Positions 6,390 to 13,950 of a DNA stretch of 18,537 nt are shown piece after piece. This DNA is from Acidimicrobiia bacterium. Its GTDB lineage: Bacteria; Actinomycetota; Acidimicrobiia; Acidimicrobiales; CATQHL01. The stretch is taken from assembly GCA_021296435.1 (NCBI GenBank), contig JAGWAK010000016.1, positions 1-18,537 on the forward strand, written 5' to 3'. Every line of letters starts with the position of its first letter. Positions within the stretch are counted from its first letter, which is position 1. The notes under the pieces were generated by a model, which was given only the letters and a program-made list of their open reading frames with translations, was not told the origin of the DNA and did no database searches. Position numbers and translations under genes: made by a program.

Positions 6390-7487
6390 CTAGTCCTCTT
6401 CGCCGAGCACCACCACGGTCTGCTGGCGCAGCCAGTGATCCGCCAGCACCAGGCAGACCATCGCCTCAACCATGGGGACGGCGCGGGGCAGCACGCACGG
6501 GTCGTGCCGGCCGCGGGCCGCCAGGACGACTGCCTGCCCGGAGCGGTCCACGGTGCGCTGGGTGGAGGCGATCGTGGCCGTCGGCTTGAAGGCCACGCGC
6601 ACGACGATGTCCTCGCCGTTGGAGATCCCGCCCTGCACCCCGCCGGAGTGATTGGAGACCGTGCGCAGTCGGCCGTCTGGGCCCGGCACGAAGGGATCGT
6701 TGTGCTCGATCCCCGTCATCGTCGTCCCGGCGAAGCCGCTGCCGATCTCGAAGCCTTTGGCAGCCGGAAGCGACAGCAGCGCCTTGGCGAGGTCGGCTTC
6801 GAGCTTGTCGAACACCGGGTCGCCCAGTCCCGGCGGCACGTGGCGCGCCACGCAGGCCACGACGCCGCCCAGCGAGTCACCGCGCCGGCGCGCTTCGGCG
6901 ATCGCCGCGCTCATCGCCTCGGCCGCTTCCGGGTCACCACAGCGCACCGGCGACGCCTCGACCGCCTCCAAGTTCACGGTGCTGGAGTCGGTGGCGGCCT
7001 GGATCTCGTGGACCTGCGCCACCCAGGCGACCACATCGATCCCGCATGCGGTGGCCAGCAGGCGGCGAGCCACGGCGCCCCCCGCCACGCGGGCAGCGGT
7101 CTCGCGGGCGCTGGCGCGCCCCCCGCCCTGCCAGTTGCGGATGCCGTACTTGGCCTCGGTCACGTAGTCGGCGTGGGAGGGGCGGTACACGTCGCGCAGG
7201 TGCTCGTAGGCCTCGGGGCGGGCGTCGGTGTTGTGAATGAGCATCCCGATGGGGGTGCCGAGCGTGCGCCCTTCGAAGGTTCCCGACAGGATCTGCACCC
7301 GATCGGCCTCGTCGCGCTGGGTGGTGAGGCGGCTCTGGCCGGGACGGCGCCGGTCCAGGTCCACCTGAATGTGCTCGGGACTCAGCGCCAGCCGGGGCGG
7401 GCACCCGTCCACGCTGACACCGATGGCCCCGCCGTGAGACTCCCCGAAGGTGCTGATCCGGAAGGTGTGGCCCCAGGTGCTGCCCAT
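6390..7487 (-). CDS. aroC: chorismate synthase
   Basis: AroC converts 5-enolpyruvylshikimate 3-phosphate to chorismate, the last common step to aromatic amino acids and folate, using reduced FMN. The 365 residues are full length. Signatures are FGESHGGAIG (14-23), DLDRRRPGQSRLTTQRDE (43-60), the FMN-binding GGGRASARETAARVAGGAVAR (121-141, in part), the GGVQGGISNGEDIV stretch, and RHDPCVLPRAVPMVEAM near the end. The ATG at 7487 starts the conserved MGSTWGHTFRISTFGESHG. It lies 10 nt after the stop of the acyl-CoA ligase, so the genes can be co-transcribed. A TAnnnT hexamer overlapping that stop suggests an additional promoter of its own; a short AGAGG also lies just before the ATG. Confidence 0.96.
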   Translation of the reverse strand: MGSTWGHTFRISTFGESHGGAIGVSVDGCPPRLALSPEHIQVDLDRRRPGQSRLTTQRDEADRVQILSGTFEGRTLGTPIGMLIHNTDARPEAYEHLRDVYRPSHADYVTEAKYGIRNWQGGGRASARETAARVAGGAVARRLLATACGIDVVAWVAQVHEIQAATDSSTVNLEAVEASPVRCGDPEAAEAMSAAIAEARRRGDSLGGVVACVARHVPPGLGDPVFDKLEADLAKALLSLPAAKGFEIGSGFAGTTMTGIEHNDPFVPGPDGRLRTVSNHSGGVQGGISNGEDIVVRVAFKPTATIASTQRTVDRSGQAVVLAARGRHDPCVLPRAVPMVEAMVCLVLADHWLRQQTVVVLGEED

Positions 7488-7494
7488 CGCCTCT

Positions 7495-7500
7495 ACGTTA
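7495..7500 (-). promoter_or_regulatory. -10 element of a possible internal aroC promoter
   Basis: Read on the - strand this is TAACGT, a TAnnnT hexamer whose first three bases are the TAA stop of the upstream ligase gene. It ends 7 nt before the aroC ATG. It could give chorismate synthase its own leaderless transcript inside the operon. Confidence 0.4.
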
Positions 7501-9048
7501 GGTCGCCGCCGCCTCCGTACTCGCCACCTCGCCGAGCAGATGTCGCTGCACCTTGCCGAGGGCGTTGCGGGGGATGGCCTCCACCGGCACAACGGCGCGG
7601 GGATACTTGTAGGGGGCCAGCCGCTCGGCCACGTGACTGCGCAACTCGCCTGCGGTGGGAGCCCGCCTGCCCGGCGCGGGGACGACATAGGCGGTGACGA
7701 TTTCGCCCCACTCCTCGTCGGGCCGGCCGGCCACCACCACTTCGGTGATCTGTGGGTGGTCGGCGAGTTGCTCCTCGACCTCGCGCGGGTAGACGTTGAA
7801 CCCGCCGGTGATGATCACCTCGCCGCGACGTCCCTCCAGGTAGAGGTAGCCGTCGGCGTCACGCCTGCCCACGTCACCGGTGCAGAACCAGCCGTCGGTG
7901 CGCGGCCCGGTCCCCGGCCGGCGCCAGTAGCCCGCGAACACGTTCGGGCCGCGCACCCAGATCTCGCCCGGTGCATCGGTGGGAACCTCCGGGGCCGACC
8001 CGGGGGACTGGCCCACCCCCAGCAGTCTCAGCTCCACCCCGGGGAGCGGGAAGCCCACGCTGCCGGGGCGCCGGTCGCCGTCGAGCGGGTTGGACACCAG
8101 CATCACCGTCTCGGTCATCCCGTACCGCTCCAGGGTGCGCAGGCCCGTGGTTTCCTCCAGCCGGCGGTGCAACTCGGCGGGCAGCGGTGCCGAACCGGAC
8201 ACGGCCAGACGGAGGGCGGCGAGCTCCGGTGCCCGAGGGTTGCCGGCGAGGCGGTTGTACATGGTGGGCACGCCGAAGAAAAGCGTGGCCCGGTGCTCGC
8301 GCACCGCATCGATGACGGCGTCGGCGTCGAATGAGGGCTGCAGGATCGCGGATGCGCCGCAGTGCAGTGTGCCGTGCAGGCCCACCCCCAGACCGTGCAT
8401 GTGGAAGAGGGGCAGGGCCAGCACCAGGCGGTCGCTCCCGCTCCATCCCCACGCCCGGCGCAGCGACTCGGCGCCGGCCAGCAGGTTGCCGTGGGTCAAC
8501 ACTGCCCCCTTCGGAGTACCGGTCGTCCCCGACGTGTAACCGAGCATCGCCGGCTCGTCGCCGTCCAGATCATCCAGGCTGGGGGCGTTCCCCGGGCGTA
8601 GGTCCACGGCGCTGGTGCAGAGCACCGCCTCTGGGGCGTCCTGACGTACCCAGGATTGCATCTCGGGATCGTCGAGGATGGCGCCGCGCGGGGAGGCGTC
8701 GGCCACGATGTGGGCCACCTCGCGCCGGCGCAGGGCGGCGTTGAGGGGCACCACCACCAGGCCCATGCGCAGGCACGCCGTGTGCGCCGCCACCAGGGCG
8801 ACACCCGCCGGCGCGGACAGCAGCACCCGGTCGCCGCGGCGCAAACCGGCGGCGTACAGCCGGCCGGCCACCTCGGCACCAGCCTCCGCCAACCGGCCGC
8901 GGCTGATCCAACCCGCCACGGAATCGTGGAGGCAGGGACGGTCGGGTTCACGGGCCGCGTGATCCCGCCAGGTCGCCGGCAAGCTGCCGCCGGCGGTCAA
9001 CTCCTCGGGGTCCCCGCCGGCTCCCGGCTGCGCGGCCGGATCGCTCAC
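7498..9048 (-). CDS. AMP-forming acyl-CoA ligase, MatB-like (malonyl-CoA synthetase-like)
   Basis: The enzyme activates a carboxylic acid with ATP and CoA. All adenylate-forming motifs are present in 516 residues: the P-loop YTSGTTGTPKG (171-181), FFGVPTMYNRL (257-267), ERYGMTE (307-313), GWFCTGD (386-392), ITGGFNVYPREVE (413-425) and the catalytic lysine in PRNALGKVQRH (493-503). ALPLFHMHGLGV, VSGSAPLP, SNPLDGDRRPGSVG and GPNVFAGYWRRP closely resemble malonyl-CoA synthetase MatB, so malonate or a small relative is the likeliest substrate, though this is inferred. The GTG start at 9048 overlaps the stop of mycothione reductase (GTGA), so translation is coupled. The role beside a thiol reductase and chorismate synthase is unclear; supply of malonyl-CoA is one possibility. 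Confidence 0.88.
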   Translation of the reverse strand: MSDPAAQPGAGGDPEELTAGGSLPATWRDHAAREPDRPCLHDSVAGWISRGRLAEAGAEVAGRLYAAGLRRGDRVLLSAPAGVALVAAHTACLRMGLVVVPLNAALRRREVAHIVADASPRGAILDDPEMQSWVRQDAPEAVLCTSAVDLRPGNAPSLDDLDGDEPAMLGYTSGTTGTPKGAVLTHGNLLAGAESLRRAWGWSGSDRLVLALPLFHMHGLGVGLHGTLHCGASAILQPSFDADAVIDAVREHRATLFFGVPTMYNRLAGNPRAPELAALRLAVSGSAPLPAELHRRLEETTGLRTLERYGMTETVMLVSNPLDGDRRPGSVGFPLPGVELRLLGVGQSPGSAPEVPTDAPGEIWVRGPNVFAGYWRRPGTGPRTDGWFCTGDVGRRDADGYLYLEGRRGEVIITGGFNVYPREVEEQLADHPQITEVVVAGRPDEEWGEIVTAYVVPAPGRRAPTAGELRSHVAERLAPYKYPRAVVPVEAIPRNALGKVQRHLLGEVASTEAAAT

Positions 9049-10412
9049 TGCAGCAGTCCCAGCAGGGCCTGCTCGACGACCTCGCTGAGCGCCGGGTGGA
9101 TGTAGAGCTGTCCGGCTGCGATCTGGGTCACGCTCAGGTCGAAGGCCATGGCCTGCACGAGTTGCTGCAACAGCACCGCCGCGTCGGGCCCGCAGATGTG
9201 CGCACCCAGCAGACGGTCCGTGGCCGGATCGGACAGCACCTTGCAGAAGCTTGCGGTGTCCTCCATGGCCCACCCGTAGGCGGTGTCGCCGTAGGGCCGC
9301 AGCGAACGGCGAAAGGGGCGACCGGCTGCAACCAGTTGCTGCTCGGTGAGACCCACCGAGGCCACCTGCGGCGAGGCGAAGACGGCGTGGGGGACCGGCC
9401 CGAGCGCCAGCGGCCGCAGGTCTCCCGGGTGCGCCAGATTGTGGGCCACCGCCCGGGCCTCGGCGTTGGCCACGTGCTTCAACTGGTTTGGGTTGCAGAT
9501 GTCCCCGAGCGCCCAGACCCCGTCCGCGGTGGTGCGGCCGTAGTGGTCCACGACCACGTAGCCGGCCTCGTCGAGTGCCACGCCGCCGGCGGCGACGTGT
9601 AGTTCGTCGCCGTTGGGGACTCTCCCGGCGGCCACCAGCAGCACCTCGGCGCTCAGGGTCTCGGTGCCGGAGGCGTGGCGCACCTCCAGCGAGGTCGCTC
9701 CGCCGGGAGCGCGCGCGGCGGCGACCGGCTGCGCTTCGGTGATCACCCTGAAGCGATTCCGATAGGCGGCGGTGAAGGCCTCGCTCACGTCGAGGTCCTC
9801 AGCCCGCAGCAGGCGCGGGCCGCGGTTCAGGATGGTCACCTCGCTGCCGGCCGCGTCGAAGACGTGCGCCATCTCCGCGGCGATGTAGCCGCCGCCCCAG
9901 ATCAACAGCCTCTCGGGAGGCTCGGGAAGGCGCATGATGTCATCGGAGGTGTGATAGGGCACCGAGCCGAGGTCCGGATGCGGCGGGATGAAGGGCCGTG
10001 CCCCTGCGGCCAGCACCACGGCGTCACCGGTGATCTCCGCACCGGCCACCTCGAGGCGACGCGGCCCACAGAACCGGGCCTGACCCTTGTAGACGGCGAC
10101 GTTCTCCAGCCCCTGGCGGTAGTCCTCGCCGGCCGCCGCGATCGGATCGATTCGTCCGAATACCCGATCGGTGACCTCGGACCAATGGACCTCGGTCACG
10201 TGCGCGGTGACACCGAGCCGACCGGCGTGGCGCGCCGTCTCGGCCACGTCGGCCACGTGCACCAGCATCTTGGAGGGGATGCAGCCCCTGTTCAGACAGG
10301 TCCCGCCGAAGTCGGCGCGCTCCACGATGGCCACCCGCCGGTCCTCCAGTTCGGGGGTCAACAGCGAGTTGCCCGAGCCCGCCCCGACGATGACGAGATC
10401 GAAGTGCGCCAC
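9045..10412 (-). CDS. mtr: mycothione reductase (FAD/NAD(P)H disulfide reductase)
   Basis: Mtr reduces oxidised mycothiol (mycothione) with NADPH and keeps the cytoplasmic thiol pool reduced. The 455 residues form a class I flavin disulfide reductase. The FAD-binding VIVGAGSGN (7-15) is followed by the redox pair in FGGTCLNRGCIPSKM (Cys39, Cys44). A second Rossmann motif WGGGYIAAEMAHVFDA binds NADPH, ALGDICN is the second FAD contact, and the C-terminal YIHPALSEVVEQAL holds the catalytic His439-Glu444 pair. The SGN after GAG and the SKMLVHVADVAETAR stretch fit mycothione reductase better than lipoamide dehydrogenase. GTG at 10412 is chosen: a TAGGGT hexamer ends 7 nt upstream, while the AGGAGG at 10433-10438 is too far away to serve it. 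It is the first gene of the set with the ligase and aroC. Confidence 0.88.
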   Translation of the reverse strand: MAHFDLVIVGAGSGNSLLTPELEDRRVAIVERADFGGTCLNRGCIPSKMLVHVADVAETARHAGRLGVTAHVTEVHWSEVTDRVFGRIDPIAAAGEDYRQGLENVAVYKGQARFCGPRRLEVAGAEITGDAVVLAAGARPFIPPHPDLGSVPYHTSDDIMRLPEPPERLLIWGGGYIAAEMAHVFDAAGSEVTILNRGPRLLRAEDLDVSEAFTAAYRNRFRVITEAQPVAAARAPGGATSLEVRHASGTETLSAEVLLVAAGRVPNGDELHVAAGGVALDEAGYVVVDHYGRTTADGVWALGDICNPNQLKHVANAEARAVAHNLAHPGDLRPLALGPVPHAVFASPQVASVGLTEQQLVAAGRPFRRSLRPYGDTAYGWAMEDTASFCKVLSDPATDRLLGAHICGPDAAVLLQQLVQAMAFDLSVTQIAAGQLYIHPALSEVVEQALLGLLQ

Positions 10413-10419
10413 GGCTGAA

Positions 10420-10425
10420 ACCCTA
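10420..10425 (-). promoter_or_regulatory. -10 element of a leaderless mtr transcript
   Basis: On the - strand this reads TAGGGT (TAnnnT), ending 7 nt before the mtr GTG. It supports the chosen start and a leaderless mRNA. Confidence 0.45.
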
Positions 10426-10497
10426 CGCCGACCCTCCTGAACCCGGTCAGATCCCGATGAGCCGGCGATGGCAGGAGAGGCCGGGAACCCCGGGCGC

Positions 10498-10527
10498 TTG
10501 GCCCCCGGTGGGGTGCCTCGGTAGTCT
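10498..10527 (+). promoter_or_regulatory. possible promoter of the EF-G-like gene
   Basis: TTGGCC (10498-10503) and TAGTCT (10522-10527) are separated by 18 bp, about 80 nt upstream of the start codon. The match to consensus is partial and the region is GC-rich, so this is a weak call. Confidence 0.25.
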
Positions 10528-10594
10528 CCGCTGCATCGGCCCGAGCGTCGCCGGACCGCGGCGCTCGCGGCGGGCACGCTGAAGCGAACTGAAC

Positions 10595-10601
10595 GAAGGG
10601 G
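10595..10601 (+). promoter_or_regulatory. ribosome binding site deciding the EF-G-like start
   Basis: GAAGGGG ends 5 nt before GTG 10607. It overlaps the in-frame GTG at 10601, which therefore cannot be the start it serves; the GTG at 10607 is preferred over 10601 and TTG 10604. Confidence 0.6.
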
Positions 10602-10606
10602 TGTTG

Positions 10607-12625
10607 GTGAAGACCTACCCGACCGAACGCATCCGCAACGTGGCGCTCGTGGGTGCCAGCGGCGCAGGCAAGACCATGCTGGCCGAGGCCATGCTGTTCC
10701 GAGCCGGCGCACTCGACCGCATGGGCGGCATCGAGTCGCAGAACACAGTCTGTGATCACGAGCCGGAGGAGCGGGATGCCGGCAGCTCGCAGGTCATGGC
10801 GCTGGCCTCCTTCGAGTGGAACGACCACAAGATCAACCTCCTGGACACGCCGGGATCGTTCGACTTCGCCGGCGAGCAGTGGGCTGCGATGGCGGTGGCC
10901 GATTTGCTGGTGATGGTCGTCGACGCCACTGGGGGAGTGGATCACGCCGTCGCCAACGCCTGGCGGCGCGCTGCCGAAGCGGGTATCCCGCGCCTCTTCT
11001 TCGTCAACAAGCTGGACCGCGAATTCGTCAACTTCGACGTCGTGCTGAACGCGTTGCAGGAGACCTTCGACAGCGGCGTCGCCCCGCTCGAGTTGCCGAT
11101 CTCCGAGGGGCCCGGATTCTGCGGCGTGGCCGACCTGCTGAGCGACGACGCCTGGCTCTACGAGGACGGCTCCATCACCGAGACGCCCATCCCGGAGGAC
11201 ATGGCGGCGCGTGTCGAGGAGGTGCGGGAGTCGCTCATCGAAGGGATCGTCGTGGCCGACGACGATCTGCTGGAGCGGTATCTGGAGGGCGATGTTCCCT
11301 CGACGGCGGAGTTGGAGAGGACCCTCGGGCAGGGGGTAGCCGACGCCTCGGTGTTCCCCGTGATCTGCGGTTCCGCCACGAGGCCGATCGGCGTGGACCG
11401 CCTCTGCAACTACATCTGCGGCATCGGGCCGTCACCGCTGGCAGCCCGACCCATGCTCGACAGTTCCGGTGAGCCGGTGGCTCTCACCGGCGACGGCCCG
11501 CCGGCACTGCTGGTGTTCAAGACCACCGTGGACCCTTACCTCGGCACCGTCTCGGTGTTCAAGGTTGCGACCGGCACCCTGGTCGCCGACACGAACCTGG
11601 TGAACTCCCGCACCGGCAACAGCGAGCGCGTCCGCACCCTCGTGACCCTGCGCGGGGGGACCAGCGAGCCGGCCACCGAGTTGGCCGCGGGCGACATCGC
11701 CGCGGTCGCCAAGCTGGCCGAGACCAACACCGGGGACACCCTCGCCGACGGATCGATCGAACTGGCGCCGCCGCCGTGCCCCGAGCCGATGCTTTCCTTC
11801 GCCGTGGTGCCGCGCAGCAAGGCCGACGAGGAGAAGCTCTCCAACGCGCTGCGCCGGCTCTGCGGGGAGGATCCGTCGCTGCGCACCTCACGCCCGATCG
11901 AGACCCGCCAGACGCTGCTCTCGGGACTCGGCGACATGCACCTCCGCACGGCCCTCAAGCGCATCGAACGCAAGTTCAACGTGGGTGTGGACCTCGAGGA
12001 CCTGCGGATCCCGTTCCGGGAGACGATCACCGCCAAAGCGGCCGCCGAGGGCAAACACAAGAAGCAGACCGGGGGCCACGGCCAGTTCGGCATCGCCCAC
12101 GTGCGCATCGAGCCGCTGCCCCGGGGGTCGGGCTTCGAGTTCTCCGACGAGATCACCGGAGGTGTGATCCCCCGGCAGTACATCCCGGCGGTCGAGGCCG
12201 GGATCCGCGAGGCCATGGAGAACGGCGGCAAGCACGGCTACCCGGTCGTCGACCTGCGCGCCACCGTCTATGACGGGAAGTACCACTCCGTGGATTCCTC
12301 GGAGATGAGCTTCAAGATGGCCGGGCGGCTGGCTTTCAACGCGGCGCTGAGCGAAGCCCGCCCGGTGGTGCTGGAACCCGTCTCCCAGGTGGACGTGCGC
12401 GTCCCCGGCGAGTGTCTCGGGGACGTCATCGGCGATCTCTCCTCACGCCGGGCGATCGTGCAGGGAACCGACACCGGCAACTACGGCGAGCAACACGTCC
12501 GCGCCCTGGTGCCGGAATCCGAGTTGGTGCGTTACGCCATCGATCTGCGGTCCATCACCGGGGGCCGGGGTGCCTTCACCGCCAGCCACGACCACTACGC
12601 GGTGCTGCCGGGCGTCCCGAGCTGA
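10607..12625 (+). CDS. EF-G-like translational GTPase (EF-G2 type)
   Basis: A five-domain protein of 672 residues built like elongation factor G. G1 is GASGAGKT (16-23), G3 is DTPG (80-83) and G4 is NKLD (134-137). Domain IV has GGHGQFGIAHVRIEP and the domain V end holds SSRRAIVQG. It departs from canonical EF-G where catalysis matters: the residue after DTPG, normally the catalytic His, is Ser84; the P-loop has SGAG in place of the usual DAG; and the ERGIT switch I motif reads EERDAGSSQVM. This fits the EF-G2 branch found beside a true EF-G in many actinobacteria, whose function is uncertain and which may act at a special step or not in translocation at all. It stands alone on the + strand and its last 31 bases overlap the convergent MFS gene. 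Confidence 0.9.
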   Translation: MKTYPTERIRNVALVGASGAGKTMLAEAMLFRAGALDRMGGIESQNTVCDHEPEERDAGSSQVMALASFEWNDHKINLLDTPGSFDFAGEQWAAMAVADLLVMVVDATGGVDHAVANAWRRAAEAGIPRLFFVNKLDREFVNFDVVLNALQETFDSGVAPLELPISEGPGFCGVADLLSDDAWLYEDGSITETPIPEDMAARVEEVRESLIEGIVVADDDLLERYLEGDVPSTAELERTLGQGVADASVFPVICGSATRPIGVDRLCNYICGIGPSPLAARPMLDSSGEPVALTGDGPPALLVFKTTVDPYLGTVSVFKVATGTLVADTNLVNSRTGNSERVRTLVTLRGGTSEPATELAAGDIAAVAKLAETNTGDTLADGSIELAPPPCPEPMLSFAVVPRSKADEEKLSNALRRLCGEDPSLRTSRPIETRQTLLSGLGDMHLRTALKRIERKFNVGVDLEDLRIPFRETITAKAAAEGKHKKQTGGHGQFGIAHVRIEPLPRGSGFEFSDEITGGVIPRQYIPAVEAGIREAMENGGKHGYPVVDLRATVYDGKYHSVDSSEMSFKMAGRLAFNAALSEARPVVLEPVSQVDVRVPGECLGDVIGDLSSRRAIVQGTDTGNYGEQHVRALVPESELVRYAIDLRSITGGRGAFTASHDHYAVLPGVPS

Positions 12626-13884
12626 TCGCGAGGCGCCCGGTCCGCGGCGTCCACGTTGGAGTCGAGCGCCCGCAAGCCCTCCCAGCGGAGCATGACGGAC
12701 ACGAGGTACAGCGCCAGAACGATTCCGTTGATGCCGAACACGAGGCGCAGACCCAGATGGTCGCCGAGCCAGCCCCCCACGAGCGCGCCCGTGGGCCAGC
12801 CGCCGAAGATGCCCATCACGTAGAGCGACATCGTCCGGCCGCGCATCGCCTCGGCTACCTGCGACTGGACTGCCGAGTTCAGGGAGATGGCGATGCAGAC
12901 GTGCGCCACCCCACTGACGAAGTATCCGGCCAGACCGACCGGGTAGCTGATCGTCGCCACCGCCAGCAGCGAGGCCGAGGCGTAGAGAGCCAGGCCCAAG
13001 CGGGCCAGCGCCGAGCGATCGAAGCGATCCCCGTAGCCGATGATCAACGCCGAGCCGACCACGGAGCCAACTCCGGCGGCCGTGATCAGCCCCGCCAGTC
13101 CGGTCTCGCCCACGCCGTAGTCCTCGCTGGCCAGTCCGGCCGCGAGGTGCAGCAGCGCGCCGCCGAAATAGGCCATGACGAAGCCCGTGATCACCGCCTG
13201 TCGCAGCGAAGAACGCTGCCGGACGTAGGCCACGCCGGCGGCGAGGAAGGCGCGAATTCTCTGGGGTGCCGGTGTTGCCACCTTGCGCGGTCGCATCGTC
13301 ACGATCACGACCATCAGGAGCCCGTAGGTGACGGCGTTGGTCATGAAGACGGCGCCGGGGCCGACCAGTGCCAGCAGTGCGGCTCCCGTGAGTGGTCCGA
13401 TGGCACGCGAGGCCGTGAACTGGGCGGAGTTGAGGCGGATCGCCGAGAGGAGACTCGAGCTGGGCACGAGCAGCGGCACCAGGGCCAACCAGCTGGACGC
13501 CTGGACCCCCACGGCGATCCCGATGACGAGGTTCAGCCCGATGATGCGCCACGGCGTGAGCTGGCCCGTCATCTGTAGCGCCGCGAAGCCCGCGCAGACC
13601 ACGGTGTTGACCGCCAGCGTGATGATCATCACCTTCTGGCGGGCGAACCTGTCGGCCACCACTCCGGCGACGGGGGCCAAGAATACGGCGGGGATCAGCA
13701 TCGAGAACGCCGCCGCCCCGACCCAGGTGTTGGAGCCGGTCATGTCGAACACGAGGAACGGGACGGTGAACTGCTGCATCCAGTTTGCGGCGTTGGAAAT
13801 GAGGGCCGCCCACCAGAAGACGGCGAAGTCCCGGTGCTTCAGTGCCCCCAGCGCGGCGGACGTCGTTCGCAGCGGGGCCTTCAC
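12595..13884 (-). CDS. major facilitator superfamily exporter
   Basis: A membrane transporter of 429 residues with two sets of hydrophobic helices, about 10-12 in all, like EntS-type (MFS_3) exporters. After a short N-terminus (ALKHRDFAVFWWAALISN), the loop between helices 2 and 3 has the family motif GVVADRFARQK (74-84), and a weaker copy (GYGDRFDRSALARLG) occurs in the second half. The substrate cannot be told from the sequence; a siderophore or drug is common for the family. GTG at 13884 is chosen because a TAnnnT hexamer (TAGGCT) ends 8 nt upstream and no ribosome binding site is seen. The open frame continues far upstream on this strand only because it runs antisense to the copper gene. 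Its stop lies inside the EF-G-like gene. Confidence 0.88.
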   Translation of the reverse strand: MKAPLRTTSAALGALKHRDFAVFWWAALISNAANWMQQFTVPFLVFDMTGSNTWVGAAAFSMLIPAVFLAPVAGVVADRFARQKVMIITLAVNTVVCAGFAALQMTGQLTPWRIIGLNLVIGIAVGVQASSWLALVPLLVPSSSLLSAIRLNSAQFTASRAIGPLTGAALLALVGPGAVFMTNAVTYGLLMVVIVTMRPRKVATPAPQRIRAFLAAGVAYVRQRSSLRQAVITGFVMAYFGGALLHLAAGLASEDYGVGETGLAGLITAAGVGSVVGSALIIGYGDRFDRSALARLGLALYASASLLAVATISYPVGLAGYFVSGVAHVCIAISLNSAVQSQVAEAMRGRTMSLYVMGIFGGWPTGALVGGWLGDHLGLRLVFGINGIVLALYLVSVMLRWEGLRALDSNVDAADRAPRDQLGTPGSTA

Positions 13885-13892
13885 ACTGAGCG

Positions 13893-13898
13893 AGCCTA
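13893..13898 (-). promoter_or_regulatory. -10 element of a leaderless MFS transcript
   Basis: On the - strand this reads TAGGCT (TAnnnT) and ends 8 nt before the MFS GTG at 13884. The palindrome at 13906-13917 lies just upstream, between this hexamer and the expected -35 position. Confidence 0.45.
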
Positions 13899-13905
13899 GG
13901 TGGGA

Positions 13906-13917
13906 CCCTCGCGAGGG
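13906..13917. promoter_or_regulatory. 12-bp palindrome in the divergent MFS/copper gene promoter region
   Basis: CCCTCGCGAGGG is perfectly self-complementary. It sits in the 66 bp between two divergent starts, over the spacer of the MFS promoter and 33 bp before the copper gene ATG. This is a good place for a repressor or activator acting on both genes, but no regulator is encoded next to it. Confidence 0.35.
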
Positions 13918-13950
13918 AGACCGGATCCAGCTCTTAGCGGGCCGAGGAAT

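Noticed and set aside
6435..7697. A 420-codon + strand frame opposite aroC.
   Set aside because: Antisense shadow; composition is low-complexity and the - strand frame is a clear chorismate synthase.
10481..10517. Short inverted repeats (CCGGG/CCCGG and a G/C-rich neighbour) between mtr and the EF-G-like gene.
   Set aside because: Such short GC-only stems are frequent at this base composition and have no clear position relative to a promoter.
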